Assembly (NCBI RefSeq): GCF_018403265.1
Contig: NZ_BOSI01000001.1
Location: 434,001 to 498,000, forward strand
Reading direction: 5' to 3'
Length of the DNA stretch: 64,000 nt
From: Paenibacillus sp. J31TS4
GTDB lineage: Bacteria; Bacillota; Bacilli; Paenibacillales; NBRC-103111
In this document: positions 27,019 to 35,730 of the stretch, in pieces
How the letters are laid out: every line of letters begins with the position of its first letter
Position numbering within the stretch: the first letter of the stretch is position 1
Notes under the pieces: model-generated
The model's database searches: none
Told to the model about the DNA's origin: nothing
The model's input: the letters and a program-made list of their open reading frames with translations, nothing else
Translations under genes and position numbers: made by a program

Positions 27019-27086
27019 CCGCTCACCTCTTTGCAGCAAAGTCAGGGAAAGACATTCTTGTAATACGGCAAACATTTGTCTATTAT

Positions 27087-27104
27087 GTTTGTATATTAAC
27101 AAAC
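27087..27104. promoter_or_regulatory. GTTTG-N8-CAAAC inverted repeat, copy 2
   Basis: GTTTGTATATTAACAAAC, in the divergent region between the AraC-type and small GIY-YIG-like genes. Same architecture as the copies at 24296 and 55317. Confidence 0.6.
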
Positions 27105-27178
27105 AAGGCGATTTTCCGTTTCAATACATCTTAATTAGATGGATCATTTGGGACGGATGCGAATGGAGAGGATCAAAC

Positions 27179-27556
27179 ATGGACAAAGAGCAACGGAAGC
27201 AAGCCGGCAAGGAGTATGCCCAATCTCATCGGCCGATGGGCGTGTTCCAGCTCCGCAATGTGAAGTCGGGCAAAGTGCTCGTCGGCGGGACGATGGATCT
27301 GAAGGGTATGCAGAATCGGCTGCTGTTTCAGCTGCGCATGGGAAGCCACATCAACAAGGAGCTGCAGCGCGACTGGCAGGAATTCGGCGAGGACAGCTTC
27401 CGCTATGAGATTCTCGAGCAGATCAAGCCCCGCGAGGAGCTCGTGCTCAGCCCCGAGGATCTGAAGCCCTATCAGGAAGAAGTCAAGGTACTGGAGGAGC
27501 TGTGGGTCGAGAAGCTGCAGCCTTACGGTGAACGCGGCTACCACCGTCTCCGTTAG
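27179..27556 (+). CDS. Small GIY-YIG nuclease-like protein
   Basis: A 125-residue basic protein with a GIY-YIG-type fold pattern. GVFQLRN stands for the GIY strand and VLVGGT for the YIG strand, so the first tyrosine is replaced. Later blocks are NRLLFQLRMGSH, NKELQRDWQEFGEDSFRYEI and LQPYGERGYH. The same blocks form the C-terminal domain of the fusion protein at 54.1-55.3 kb, so the two are paralogues. Loss of key tyrosines makes nuclease activity doubtful. The ATG follows GGAGAGG. It is divergent from the AraC gene and has a GTTTG-N8-CAAAC repeat upstream. Confidence 0.75.
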   Translation: MDKEQRKQAGKEYAQSHRPMGVFQLRNVKSGKVLVGGTMDLKGMQNRLLFQLRMGSHINKELQRDWQEFGEDSFRYEILEQIKPREELVLSPEDLKPYQEEVKVLEELWVEKLQPYGERGYHRLR

Positions 27557-27698
27557 CACGCGCGTTTCAAACCCTGAGCGGATTCAGCCCTACTTGTCTA
27601 CCCAACGGGCGTCGAGCGTGAACGGCCCAGTTGCCTGCAGTACTTGGTAGAAACGGTGGCCGCTAGCATGACGTTCTATGACGCCGGTGAGGACGCAT

Positions 27699-27867
27699 CC
27701 TCCCGGCGTCTTTGCTATGCTTGCCGCAATTCCACGTACCTTTTCGCCTCTAAGCGTCTTTGCTGTGCATGCCGCTTATGCCGAAGGCCATCTCGCCTCC
27801 CGGCGTTATTGCTGTGCTTGCCGCCATGCCGAAGGCCGTCTCGCCTCAGTCGGTCTACTGCTCCTCG
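27699..27867. repeat. Degenerate tandem repeat, about 48-bp units
   Basis: Three units of 48, 49 and 48 bp start at 27699, 27747 and 27796, with a partial fourth at 27844. They share CCTC-GGCGTC, TTTGCTGTGC-TGCCGC, ATGCCGAAGGCC and TCTCG blocks. The first unit is the most diverged. The partial copy runs into the last codons of the Rieske gene; the full copies lie just past its stop. Confidence 0.7.
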
Positions 27868-29636
27868 AAAAGCTTCTCGCCCCGGTGCAGTCGCCCGGCG
27901 ATTCGTGCCGTATGCGGCAGCTCGCGAGCCGTAGGGGCGTGCGCAGCCAAATAACGCGTGCATGCAAGCAGCAGCGTCCGTCTCGCCTCCGCCGCGAAGG
28001 CGTCCGTCCTAGCCTCCCACCGGCGATACTCGCCCGCCGCCGCTTCGTACAGCTGGAAGCTGTGGAACTCGGCATCCTCCCGCAGCAGCGCATGGCCGAG
28101 CGCATTCCACAGCTCCGCCGGGTCACCGCCTGCCTCGAGATAGCCGGCCGTCCAGCCGGCTGCCTCTTCCACCTGCTGCCTCCGGTCCAGCAGCTCGAGC
28201 AGCTCGTTCGGAGACGGCCGCTTCTCCCCAGCGCCTCGAGTCGCGTCGGGCTTCGGAGCCCGGGGCACATTCAGGAACCGGTCGTGATAGACGGCCATTG
28301 CCCCGTGCAGGAGCGCCCGGCTCAGCAGCGGGTCCGGGGTCGCCTCGAGCCGCTCGCGGACCGCATGGGCATAGGTGAACGTATGGAGGACGGCAATCCA
28401 ATCGCCGAAGTCGTTCTGCGTATGGAAGCGCACAATCCTCTCTGCCGCGGCGAGCGCGATCAGACCGGCGATTCGCGCCGGCTCCGCACCGGAGGTGAGC
28501 AGTTCCGTCAGCCGGCGCAGCGTTTCGTGCGGCTGGTCGCCTAGCAGGAGTGCGAGGAGGCCCTCCTCCTCGGATCCAATCTTGAGGTCTCCAGTTCCTG
28601 TTGGCGAAGCGTTCTCGCTCTCAGGCTGCTCGGCCGCCCGCTCCAACGCTTCGCAAGCTTCCCGGAGCGGTCCTGCCAGATCGACAGGAGCCTGCCAATG
28701 GTGCAGCTCTTCGCTTCGAGTCGGATTGGCCAGCAGCGGCACTAGCGAAGCGAGCAGCAGCGGCTTGTCGCCTTCCTCCATCAAGGCCAGCGCTTCGAAC
28801 GCCTTGTTATGGAAGTCGAACGTATGCCCGCCATCTAGATAGACATGATCGGTGACGGCGGCGAGCATCATCCCGGCCAGCCGCTCTGCCGGCCAGCCCG
28901 CCTGCAGCGCAGTCAGCAGCACCTTCTCCGCACCCTGCGTATCACGTACCTCCACACAGCTGCGGTACCACTCGGTAAGCCGTTCGTTTCGACCGCCCGC
29001 AGAAGCCGGCAGCGGACCGAGCAGGTGGCGGGGAGGCCGTCCGCTGCTGGCGCGCGCCGTATGGACGAGCCCCTGGAAGAGCGCGAGCACCCGGCCCGTC
29101 TTGTCCAGCAGCGGCAGCACGTTGTACATCGCCGTCAGAATCGTCAAGCCGGCTCCCCAGCCGGCCCCCTGCGACGTGCCGAAGCGGATTCCGATCCGCA
29201 CGATGTCCTCGGCGGGCACGCCGGCTTCCACCAGGCCGACGACCGCTTTGGCGATCACGAGCCCGATATTCTGCTCCAAGCCTTCCCTCAGCCGCTGCTT
29301 CAGCTGCTCCACCGTTCCGCTTCCACGGGGAACGGAGCGGACGAGCACGTCGCCTCCCTCCACCTTCACGTCGTAAGCGGGAACATCGTCTGCCCAAGGG
29401 TCGAGCGTCCCACCGCTTGCCACGTCGAAGCGGGCGTGGTGCCAATGGCAAGTCAGTATTCCTTCGCAAACGCTTCCAAGATGAAGCGGAAAACCAAGAT
29501 GCGGACAGCGGTTGTCCACCGCGGCGAAGCCGCCGTCTTCGGTGGCAAAAACCGCTATGCCTCCGCGAATGACCTTTGCCTTCTCCTGTTTCAGCTCGTC
29601 GGCGGTACCCGCCCGGATCCATTGCTCCTGGGTCAT
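27855..29636 (-). CDS. Rieske [2Fe-2S] protein with long helical C-terminal region
   Basis: A 593-residue soluble protein. The N-terminal domain (about 1-105) is a Rieske ferredoxin: CPHLG (about residue 44) and CHWHH (about 63) supply the two Cys and two His ligands. The rest (about 110-593) is Ala/Leu-rich and helical, with no catalytic oxygenase residues that I recognise, and resembles an alpha-solenoid. It is not a ring-hydroxylating oxygenase of usual build. The ATG follows GAGGAGGAG. It is divergent from an FMN reductase gene, which could supply electrons. Role unknown; an electron-transfer or redox-sensing scaffold is a guess. Confidence 0.82.
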   Translation of the reverse strand: MTQEQWIRAGTADELKQEKAKVIRGGIAVFATEDGGFAAVDNRCPHLGFPLHLGSVCEGILTCHWHHARFDVASGGTLDPWADDVPAYDVKVEGGDVLVRSVPRGSGTVEQLKQRLREGLEQNIGLVIAKAVVGLVEAGVPAEDIVRIGIRFGTSQGAGWGAGLTILTAMYNVLPLLDKTGRVLALFQGLVHTARASSGRPPRHLLGPLPASAGGRNERLTEWYRSCVEVRDTQGAEKVLLTALQAGWPAERLAGMMLAAVTDHVYLDGGHTFDFHNKAFEALALMEEGDKPLLLASLVPLLANPTRSEELHHWQAPVDLAGPLREACEALERAAEQPESENASPTGTGDLKIGSEEEGLLALLLGDQPHETLRRLTELLTSGAEPARIAGLIALAAAERIVRFHTQNDFGDWIAVLHTFTYAHAVRERLEATPDPLLSRALLHGAMAVYHDRFLNVPRAPKPDATRGAGEKRPSPNELLELLDRRQQVEEAAGWTAGYLEAGGDPAELWNALGHALLREDAEFHSFQLYEAAAGEYRRWEARTDAFAAEARRTLLLACTRYLAAHAPTARELPHTARIAGRLHRGEKLFEEQ

Positions 29637-29725
29637 GCGATCTCCTCCTCGTTTCCTGAAGATTCGTTCTTCTCCAGTATATACCTTTCCAGAAGATTCT
29701 GTCAGTTCTGTGTCCTCGTCAGCTA

Positions 29726-29754
29726 TTGACTCCGTTCATTGGCTGCCCGATAAT
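29726..29754 (+). promoter_or_regulatory. Promoter of the FMN reductase gene
   Basis: TTGACT, 17 bases, GATAAT. The transcript would start near 29761, at the edge of a perfect inverted repeat. Confidence 0.7.
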
Positions 29755-29764
29755 CAATGCTATT

Positions 29765-29786
29765 AATAGTTGTTTGGGCAACTATT
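29765..29786. promoter_or_regulatory. Inverted repeat at the FMN reductase transcript start
   Basis: AATAGTTG and CAACTATT are perfect 8-bp arms with a six-base spacer (TTTGGG), just downstream of the promoter. This is a likely repressor operator; the regulator is not encoded next to it. Confidence 0.6.
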
Positions 29787-29831
29787 GATTTTGATGATGC
29801 CAGCAGGCACAGAAAAAGGAGGAACTAGTTT

Positions 29832-30383
29832 ATGAGAGTGGCCGCTATTATCGGAAGCAACCGGGAGCATTCGTTCAACCGGATGCTGGTCGATTACATC
29901 GCGAAGACGTACCGAGAACAGCTGGATGTGGAGATAGCCGATATCCGGGAGCTCCCGTTCTACAACCAGGATCACGAAGCCAGTCCCCCGGCTTCGGTAC
30001 TCCAGTTCCGCGAGCAGATTGCGGAGGCCGATGCCGTTCTGTGGGCTACGCCCGAGTACAACTATTCGATTCCCGGCGTGCTCAAGAACGCGATCGACTG
30101 GCTGTCGCGCGGCGACAAGGTGCTCGTCGGCAAGCCGTCCTGGATCGTCGGCGCTTCGATGGGCACGCTCGGATCCGTCCGTGCTCAGGGGCATCTCCGT
30201 GACATTCTCTTCTCGCCGGGTGTCTCGTCCCCTCTTCTGCCCGGTAATGAAGTGTATGTCGGCCAGGTGCATGAAAAATTCGATGCGGAGGGCCGGCTGC
30301 TGCACGAGCCGACGGCGGCGTTTCTGGATATCGTTGTCTCGAACTTCCTCACCTGGCACGCGAAGCAGACGGGCCGTGCTTAA
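29832..30383 (+). CDS. NADPH-dependent FMN reductase (NAD(P)H:quinone oxidoreductase-like)
   Basis: A 183-residue flavodoxin-like enzyme of the FMN_red family. The FMN phosphate site is IIGSNREHSFNRML (about residue 6), and the flavin/dimer segment TPEYNYSIPGVLKNAIDWLS (about 75) is diagnostic. These enzymes reduce quinones, azo dyes, chromate or free FMN with NAD(P)H. The ATG follows AAGGAGG. It is preceded by a good promoter and an operator-like palindrome, which suggests induction by an electrophile or oxidant. It is divergent from the Rieske protein. Confidence 0.9.
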   Translation: MRVAAIIGSNREHSFNRMLVDYIAKTYREQLDVEIADIRELPFYNQDHEASPPASVLQFREQIAEADAVLWATPEYNYSIPGVLKNAIDWLSRGDKVLVGKPSWIVGASMGTLGSVRAQGHLRDILFSPGVSSPLLPGNEVYVGQVHEKFDAEGRLLHEPTAAFLDIVVSNFLTWHAKQTGRA

Positions 30384-30464
30384 CACACGAACGATTGGAT
30401 AGAGGTCTGCTCAGCGAACGGATCTATACACGGAAGCTCGAACGGAAAAATAAGTCCACAAAAA

Positions 30465-30494
30465 CAAGCAGCGGCCCTATTCGGCCGCTGCTTG
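30465..30494. terminator. Bidirectional terminator between FMN reductase and PAS kinase genes
   Basis: A 12-bp perfect stem (CAAGCAGCGGCC / GGCCGCTGCTTG) with a six-base loop. Minus-strand tail TTTTTG; plus-strand tail CTTCTGTTCTT. Confidence 0.8.
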
Positions 30495-30630
30495 CTTCTG
30501 TTCTTATCCCGTTTTCAGATCCGTCGGAACGCCGTCCCGTCTTCTTCGCTGGCACGTCCCCTGCATGGCATCTGTTCCCAGACGTTTATCATGCCTAAGA
30601 GAGCTACGCGTCGGTTCGTCCTCTCCTCTA

Positions 30631-32946
30631 CTAGTCGACAGCCGTTTTTTCCGCATCCTCTAAGCATGGCTCGGTCTTAATGGTGAAGTGGAACGTCGAG
30701 CCTTCACCTTCCACGCTCTCTGCCCAGATAGTCCCGCCCTGAAGCTCCACCAGCTTTTTGCAGATGGCTAGCCCGAGCCCCGTGCCCCCGTATTTGCGGT
30801 TGATCGCCGGATGCAGCTGGGAGAACGACTGAAACAGCTCATGCTGTCTCTCCTTCGGAATGCCGATTCCCGTATCTCGTACCGTGCATTCGAGCACCAA
30901 GTGGTCTGTCCGGCGGGCAGGGATCCTGTTCAGCGAGATCACGATCTCGCCGGTTTCCGTGAATTTGATGGCGTTGCTGACCAAATTCAAAAGAACCTGC
31001 TTGAATCGTGTCGGGTCCCCCAGCATGCAGGATGGCAGCTTGGGATCCAGCGTATAGCCGAGCGAGATCCCCTTCTCGTCCGCCCTGGCGGCGAACAATG
31101 CGACTACGCTTTGCAGCAGCTCCTCGAGATAGATCGGCTCGTGGGTAAGGGTCAGCTTGCCCGCCTCGATCTTGCTGAAATCCAGAATGTCGTTCAGGAT
31201 GTAGAGCAGCTCCTCGCTGCTTTTGCGAATGACATCGGCGTATTCTTGCTGCTCCTCGTCCAGCTCCGTGCTCTGCAGGAGCTCCGTCATGCCGAGGATG
31301 CCGTTCATCGGCGTTCTCAGCTCGTGGCTGACAATCGCGAGGAACTCCGACTTGGCCTCCGCCGCCCGTTCGGCAGACTCCTTCGCTTTGCGGATTTCAT
31401 GCTCGCTCGTTTTGTCGCTGAAGATGACGACCGCCCCGACAATTCGCTCGTTCTCCAGCATCGGATAAGCGGTGTACTCGACGAGAAAGCTCGAGCCGTC
31501 CTTGCGCCAGAACACTTCCTCCGTTACATGCCGCGAGATGCCGTCCGTCGCCGTCATCCGGATCGGGCACTGGCTCCTCGGATAGCTTGTCCCGTCCGGA
31601 CGGGAATGGTGAATCGTGCTGTGGCTCGGCATGCCGAGGAACTCGTCAGGCGCGTAACCGAGCAGCGCTTCACCGGCCGGATTGATGAAGATCGCCTTGC
31701 CCGAGCTGTCTACCCCGTAGATTCCTTCCTTGACCGAGTTTAGAATGAGCGTATATTGGTAGCTCAGCAGCTCGATTTGCTCGAGGTACTTCTTTTGCCC
31801 GGTAATGTCGTACGCGACCCCGTAGACGCCGACGAGCTGCCCGTCTACCAGGATGGGCACGTTCATGACATTAAGATTGAGAATCCGTCCGTCCTTGTGC
31901 AGAATTCGCGTTTCATAGAATTGGGGACGGCCTTGCATGGCGCGGTTAAAATGCTCCTGAGTATGGGCCAGGTCTTCCGGGTGGATGAGCGGGACGAACG
32001 AGCGGCCGACCAGCTCTTCCCTGGTATACCCGGTCAGCGCTTCGAGACTGCCGTTCATGGACACGTAGCAGCCGTTCAGATCAAACGAGAAGACGGCCGC
32101 TGGATTGTACTCGAACAGGGATTTGTAGCGCTGCTCACTCTCCTGGAGCTTGGCTTCGGCCATCTTGCGCTCATTGATGTCGCGGGATATGGCGATGATC
32201 TCCTCCACCCGTCCTTGCTCGTCGTACTTGTACCGCCCCATGCTCTCAAACCAGCTGTAGCTGCCGTCCTTGCATCGGATCCGGTAGGCTACGGTGAAAA
32301 CTCCCTTTTGCTGCAGCTTCACCTGAAGGTAATCCTTCACCAAATGGGCGTCATCGGGATGAAAATAAGAAAAGGCGCTGGTGCCCACCAGCTCGTCCGG
32401 CTCGTAGCCGAGCAAAGGTAAGCAAGAGGGCGAGGCATAGAGGTAGGTCGCCCGCTCGTCTACGGCGTGCCGGGAAATAAAGTCCTGCGAGTGCTCGGCC
32501 AACAGCTCGACCGGATCGCGATTCGGATGAAAGCCGGGAGCGGCTTTCTCTTGCTCCGTTATGGCCGTCACTTCCGTCAGGATCGCGACCGGTTCTCCGT
32601 TTCGGCCCGCCACGCTCTGGGGCCGGCTGAGCGTCCTCAGAACCCGGCCGTCCCGATGACAGTAGCTGCTTACCTCCGTGCGCTCGCCCGGCGGGGATTC
32701 TCCCTGCTCCTCCGCCTCAAAGGATTCCGCCCGCGGTGCCTCGCAGGCCTCTCCACGGTTACGTCTCTCCGCCAGCAGTTCCTCCTCCGTGAAGCCAAGC
32801 ATCCGGCAGAAGGCCGGATTCAGACGCAGCCATTCTCCCTCCGGGGTCGACAGAATCAGGCCGGTCTCCGAGCGAAGGAAGAGATGCTCAAAAAGCGTTC
32901 CTCCATATTCGGTCAGGAATGCTTGTCCTTGCTTATCGTTTGTCAT
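30631..32946 (-). CDS. Multi-PAS hybrid-less sensor histidine kinase
   Basis: A 771-residue cytosolic kinase without membrane helices. Four PAS/PAC units can be followed (about 15-135, 145-275, 280-400, 405-525). HisKA has the phospho-accepting His in FLAIVSHELRTPMNG (about 545). The ATPase domain shows the N box NLVSNAIKF, G1 DTGIGIP and G2 GTGLGLAI. There is no receiver domain and no adjacent response regulator, so it is an orphan; kinases of this type often feed sporulation or motility relays. The ATG follows AAGGGGAT. The signal is unknown. Confidence 0.9.
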   Translation of the reverse strand: MTNDKQGQAFLTEYGGTLFEHLFLRSETGLILSTPEGEWLRLNPAFCRMLGFTEEELLAERRNRGEACEAPRAESFEAEEQGESPPGERTEVSSYCHRDGRVLRTLSRPQSVAGRNGEPVAILTEVTAITEQEKAAPGFHPNRDPVELLAEHSQDFISRHAVDERATYLYASPSCLPLLGYEPDELVGTSAFSYFHPDDAHLVKDYLQVKLQQKGVFTVAYRIRCKDGSYSWFESMGRYKYDEQGRVEEIIAISRDINERKMAEAKLQESEQRYKSLFEYNPAAVFSFDLNGCYVSMNGSLEALTGYTREELVGRSFVPLIHPEDLAHTQEHFNRAMQGRPQFYETRILHKDGRILNLNVMNVPILVDGQLVGVYGVAYDITGQKKYLEQIELLSYQYTLILNSVKEGIYGVDSSGKAIFINPAGEALLGYAPDEFLGMPSHSTIHHSRPDGTSYPRSQCPIRMTATDGISRHVTEEVFWRKDGSSFLVEYTAYPMLENERIVGAVVIFSDKTSEHEIRKAKESAERAAEAKSEFLAIVSHELRTPMNGILGMTELLQSTELDEEQQEYADVIRKSSEELLYILNDILDFSKIEAGKLTLTHEPIYLEELLQSVVALFAARADEKGISLGYTLDPKLPSCMLGDPTRFKQVLLNLVSNAIKFTETGEIVISLNRIPARRTDHLVLECTVRDTGIGIPKERQHELFQSFSQLHPAINRKYGGTGLGLAICKKLVELQGGTIWAESVEGEGSTFHFTIKTEPCLEDAEKTAVD

Positions 32947-33192
32947 AAGGATCCCCTTCTGTTCGAGTGGTCGTCCTTCGCGGATCCCTTGCGGGCTCTG
33001 CCTTCGGCATAGCGACGTCGATCCTTGGGAGACCATCCGTTCGCCTGCTCATCGATTCTATTATTATAGCACAGGAAAGCGGGGGTTCCATCGGAATCAG
33101 TCGGGAAGGCGGCATGAGGAAGCGCATTCGCCCGTAAGGTATAGAGAAGGATCCTGCATCCTATCAGCAACGAAGCGGAGGAATGGAAGCAC

Positions 33193-34119
33193 ATGGCGAA
33201 CCTTCCGGTACTTCTCAACCGGGGAGATACGATAGGCATCGTCACATTGGGCAGCCCGCTAAGCGCCGATGTGATCGACAGCCGGCTGCGCCTGCTCCAG
33301 GGGATGGGGTTTTCCGTCAAGCTGGGACGGTATGTCTATGCGCAGAACGGCTTTTTGGCGGGAACGGATCAAGAGAGGGCTTCGGACCTGATGGCGATGT
33401 TTCTGGATCCGCAGGTCAAGCTCATTCTGCCGACGCGAGGCGGTGTGGGCGTCGCCGGCATCCTGCCCTACCTCGATTACGCGAGCATCGCCGCTCACCC
33501 CAAGCTGCTCTCCGGCTACAGCGACATCACCGTTCTACTCAACGTCCTGGCCCAGACCGCCGGACTGATTACGCTCCAAAGCCTGCTGCTTCTCGACTTC
33601 CGTTCGGACACCCCTTCCTACAACTACGATCAGTTCTTTGCAGCGACCTCCGTTCTGTCTGCTACGCGTCAGATTCGGAATCCCGCGGACATGCCGCTTG
33701 TGGGCAGGGTGCCCGGGCGCGTGACCGCTCCGCTTGTCGGCGGCAACCTGACATCGTTCGTCGATACGCTGGGAACACCCTATGAAATCGACACCAAAGG
33801 CAAGATTCTGCTGCTGGAGGATACCCACGAGCCGGTGAACACGATCTTCCGGTATTTGAACCATCTCAAGCTGGCGGGCAAGCTGGCGGACTGCGCCGGC
33901 ATCGTCATGGGCCAATGCACCGCCTGTGAGGATGCATACGGAGTCTCGTACAGTCGGCTCATTGACGAGTTCCTCGTCCCGCTCGGCAAGCCGCTGCTGG
34001 TGAATCTTGCCTCGGCCCATGGCCTGTACAAGGCCGCCATCCCTATTGGCGCGCTTGTAGAACTTGACGCTACGAATGCAGCCTTGACGGTCATGCAGCC
34101 GACGATCCGTCTGTCTTAG
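33193..34119 (+). CDS. S66 family peptidase (LD-carboxypeptidase-like)
   Basis: A 308-residue Ser peptidase of the LdcA/MccF group. The nucleophile region is SGYSDITVLL (about residue 107), the Glu lies in LLEDTHEPVNT (about 213) and the His in LASAHGLYK (about 278), completing the Ser-Glu-His triad of the family. Relatives trim the terminal D-Ala of cytosolic murein tetrapeptides or inactivate microcin C. There is no signal peptide. The start has GGAGGAATGG upstream. It is divergent from the PAS kinase and ends before a hairpin. The substrate class is uncertain. Confidence 0.9.
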   Translation: MANLPVLLNRGDTIGIVTLGSPLSADVIDSRLRLLQGMGFSVKLGRYVYAQNGFLAGTDQERASDLMAMFLDPQVKLILPTRGGVGVAGILPYLDYASIAAHPKLLSGYSDITVLLNVLAQTAGLITLQSLLLLDFRSDTPSYNYDQFFAATSVLSATRQIRNPADMPLVGRVPGRVTAPLVGGNLTSFVDTLGTPYEIDTKGKILLLEDTHEPVNTIFRYLNHLKLAGKLADCAGIVMGQCTACEDAYGVSYSRLIDEFLVPLGKPLLVNLASAHGLYKAAIPIGALVELDATNAALTVMQPTIRLS

Positions 34120-34156
34120 CTTTCGCCATAAGAGAGCTGGCTTGTGAGCACGGCAA

Positions 34157-34181
34157 AACAGGACGGAATCCCCGTCCTGTT
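34157..34181. terminator. Hairpin between the S66 peptidase and SBP genes
   Basis: A 10-bp stem (AACAGGACGG / CCGTCCTGTT) with a five-base loop between two convergent genes. T-runs are weak. Confidence 0.55.
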
Positions 34182-34220
34182 CGTTGTTCCTACACCTGGA
34201 CCGCAGTCCCGCGTGATCTA

Positions 34221-35576
34221 TCATTCCCCTCCGAACAACTGCCTGCCCTTCGTTTTGAATTCCTCCGCCGCCTGCTCAGGCGTTTTCTCCCCGTTCAGCA
34301 CCGCTTGGAAGACCGGCTTCTGCACCTGATCCTTGAACTGCTTAAGCTTGGCGGCCTGCTCCGGCGCAAGCAGCTGCTCCACCTTCTCGGCGAGCTGTTT
34401 GCGCATCGTCTCCGCCGCTTCGAGATTCTCGGGCTTGCCGAGGCTCTTGCCTTCAAAGGCGGCTGCTTGCGAGCGGCGAGCAAAGGAAGCCGCCAGCTCG
34501 TTGGCCGATTTGCCGGCACGCGGTCCCGTCAAATATTCCAGCACCTCGAAGGTCCGCTTGGCATGAGCTTCGCCCTTGTCGTTCTTCTGCTTGAAGGCGA
34601 CATAGCCGTCCGCGGCCGTAGTCGTCTTGGCCGGAGAGCGGTCTTCGTGAGGAACAGGCAGCAGGACGAAATCGATCTTCTCCCCTTTCAGCTTGCCGGC
34701 GTCAATATCGGCGTTGCGCTTTTTCAGCGTGACGTCGTAATAGACGAATGCTTTGCTCAGCATAGCGGCCTGGCTGTTGTAAAAGAGCTCCGTTCGCTTC
34801 TGCGGATTGAGCGAGACCGTTTCCTTGGGCATGACGCCCTCGTCGAGCAAGCTCCGCACGAAGCGAAGCGTCTTCAGAATGCGTTCGTCGTTCCATACGA
34901 ATTTGCCGGTGGCATCGACGGCGTCCGGAAGTCCGGCATTGCGTGTGAGCAGCTCGAGAAAATCGTTCGACGTGCCGTCCGTCACGAAGCCGTACTGGAT
35001 ACGTCCATCTGGAAGGGGCTTCGTCAGCTTTTTGGCGGCCGCGAGAAATTCCGTCCACGTCCAGCCGCTGCGCTGGATGCTCCGCCAGTCGATTCCCGCC
35101 TCCTCCAGAATCCGGCGGTTCCCGCCAAAGGAGTGAACCTCCACGTACAGCGGAAGCCCGTACTGCTTTCCTTTGATCTGGCCCAGCTCGAGGATGCCGG
35201 GGTAGAAATCGTCACGGATCTCCTGCGTCATGTAAGAATCGAGAGGCAGGGCGAGTCCGCTGGCGACATACTGCCCGCTAACCGGACTGAAATAAATGTC
35301 CGGCGGATTGCCGGAGTTCAGGGCGACATCAAGCTTCTTGCCCCCTTCCTCCCAGGACAGCAGCTCATATTGAATGGTGACCTTGGGATGCTCCTTCTTG
35401 TACTCCTCGATCGACTGCTTCAGCTCCGCTTCGTACCCGTCATAGACCGGATACGTCCAAACCGTAATGGTGTCCTGGCCATCTCCCGCTCCTCCGCTTT
35501 TGCCCGTGCAGGCAGTCAGCGTAGTCAAGAGAACAAGGACGAGTGCGGCCAATCCTGCCTTTCGTTTGCGCGACAT
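34221..35576 (-). CDS. ABC transporter extracellular sugar-binding lipoprotein
   Basis: A 451-residue family 1 solute-binding protein. The lipoprotein signal ends in a lipobox (LTTLTAC, Cys about residue 23), so it is anchored outside the membrane. ITVWTYPVYDGYE and NSGNPPDIYFSPVSG are typical of carbohydrate-binding SBPs. The last 80 residues form a long charged helix. No permease gene lies nearby, so it is an orphan SBP that must work with a distant permease or act as a sensor. The ATG at 35576 follows AAGGAGGAGG. A cre-like sequence lies 79 bp upstream. Confidence 0.88.
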   Translation of the reverse strand: MSRKRKAGLAALVLVLLTTLTACTGKSGGAGDGQDTITVWTYPVYDGYEAELKQSIEEYKKEHPKVTIQYELLSWEEGGKKLDVALNSGNPPDIYFSPVSGQYVASGLALPLDSYMTQEIRDDFYPGILELGQIKGKQYGLPLYVEVHSFGGNRRILEEAGIDWRSIQRSGWTWTEFLAAAKKLTKPLPDGRIQYGFVTDGTSNDFLELLTRNAGLPDAVDATGKFVWNDERILKTLRFVRSLLDEGVMPKETVSLNPQKRTELFYNSQAAMLSKAFVYYDVTLKKRNADIDAGKLKGEKIDFVLLPVPHEDRSPAKTTTAADGYVAFKQKNDKGEAHAKRTFEVLEYLTGPRAGKSANELAASFARRSQAAAFEGKSLGKPENLEAAETMRKQLAEKVEQLLAPEQAAKLKQFKDQVQKPVFQAVLNGEKTPEQAAEEFKTKGRQLFGGE

Positions 35577-35654
35577 CCTACCTCCTCCTTTTGGGTGGTA
35601 ATACTGCAGACAGACGCTCTTGCGCCGCCAGCTCAACGCCTCCTTTCCAGAGAG

Positions 35655-35668
35655 TGGGAACGCTTGCA
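35655..35668 (-). promoter_or_regulatory. Weak cre-like sequence upstream of the orphan SBP
   Basis: TGCAAGCGTTCCCA on the minus strand keeps the central AAGCG of catabolite-response elements but departs from the consensus at two positions. Confidence 0.3.
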
Positions 35669-35730
35669 AACCAAGTGTACGACGCGACCCGAGACGGCAC
35701 AATGCGGCGTAGGCACTGGGTCGTTAGCCG

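Noticed and set aside
27699-27867. CRISPR array reading of the 48-bp repeats
   Set aside because: The units are contiguous and degenerate, without unique spacers, and no cas gene is present.
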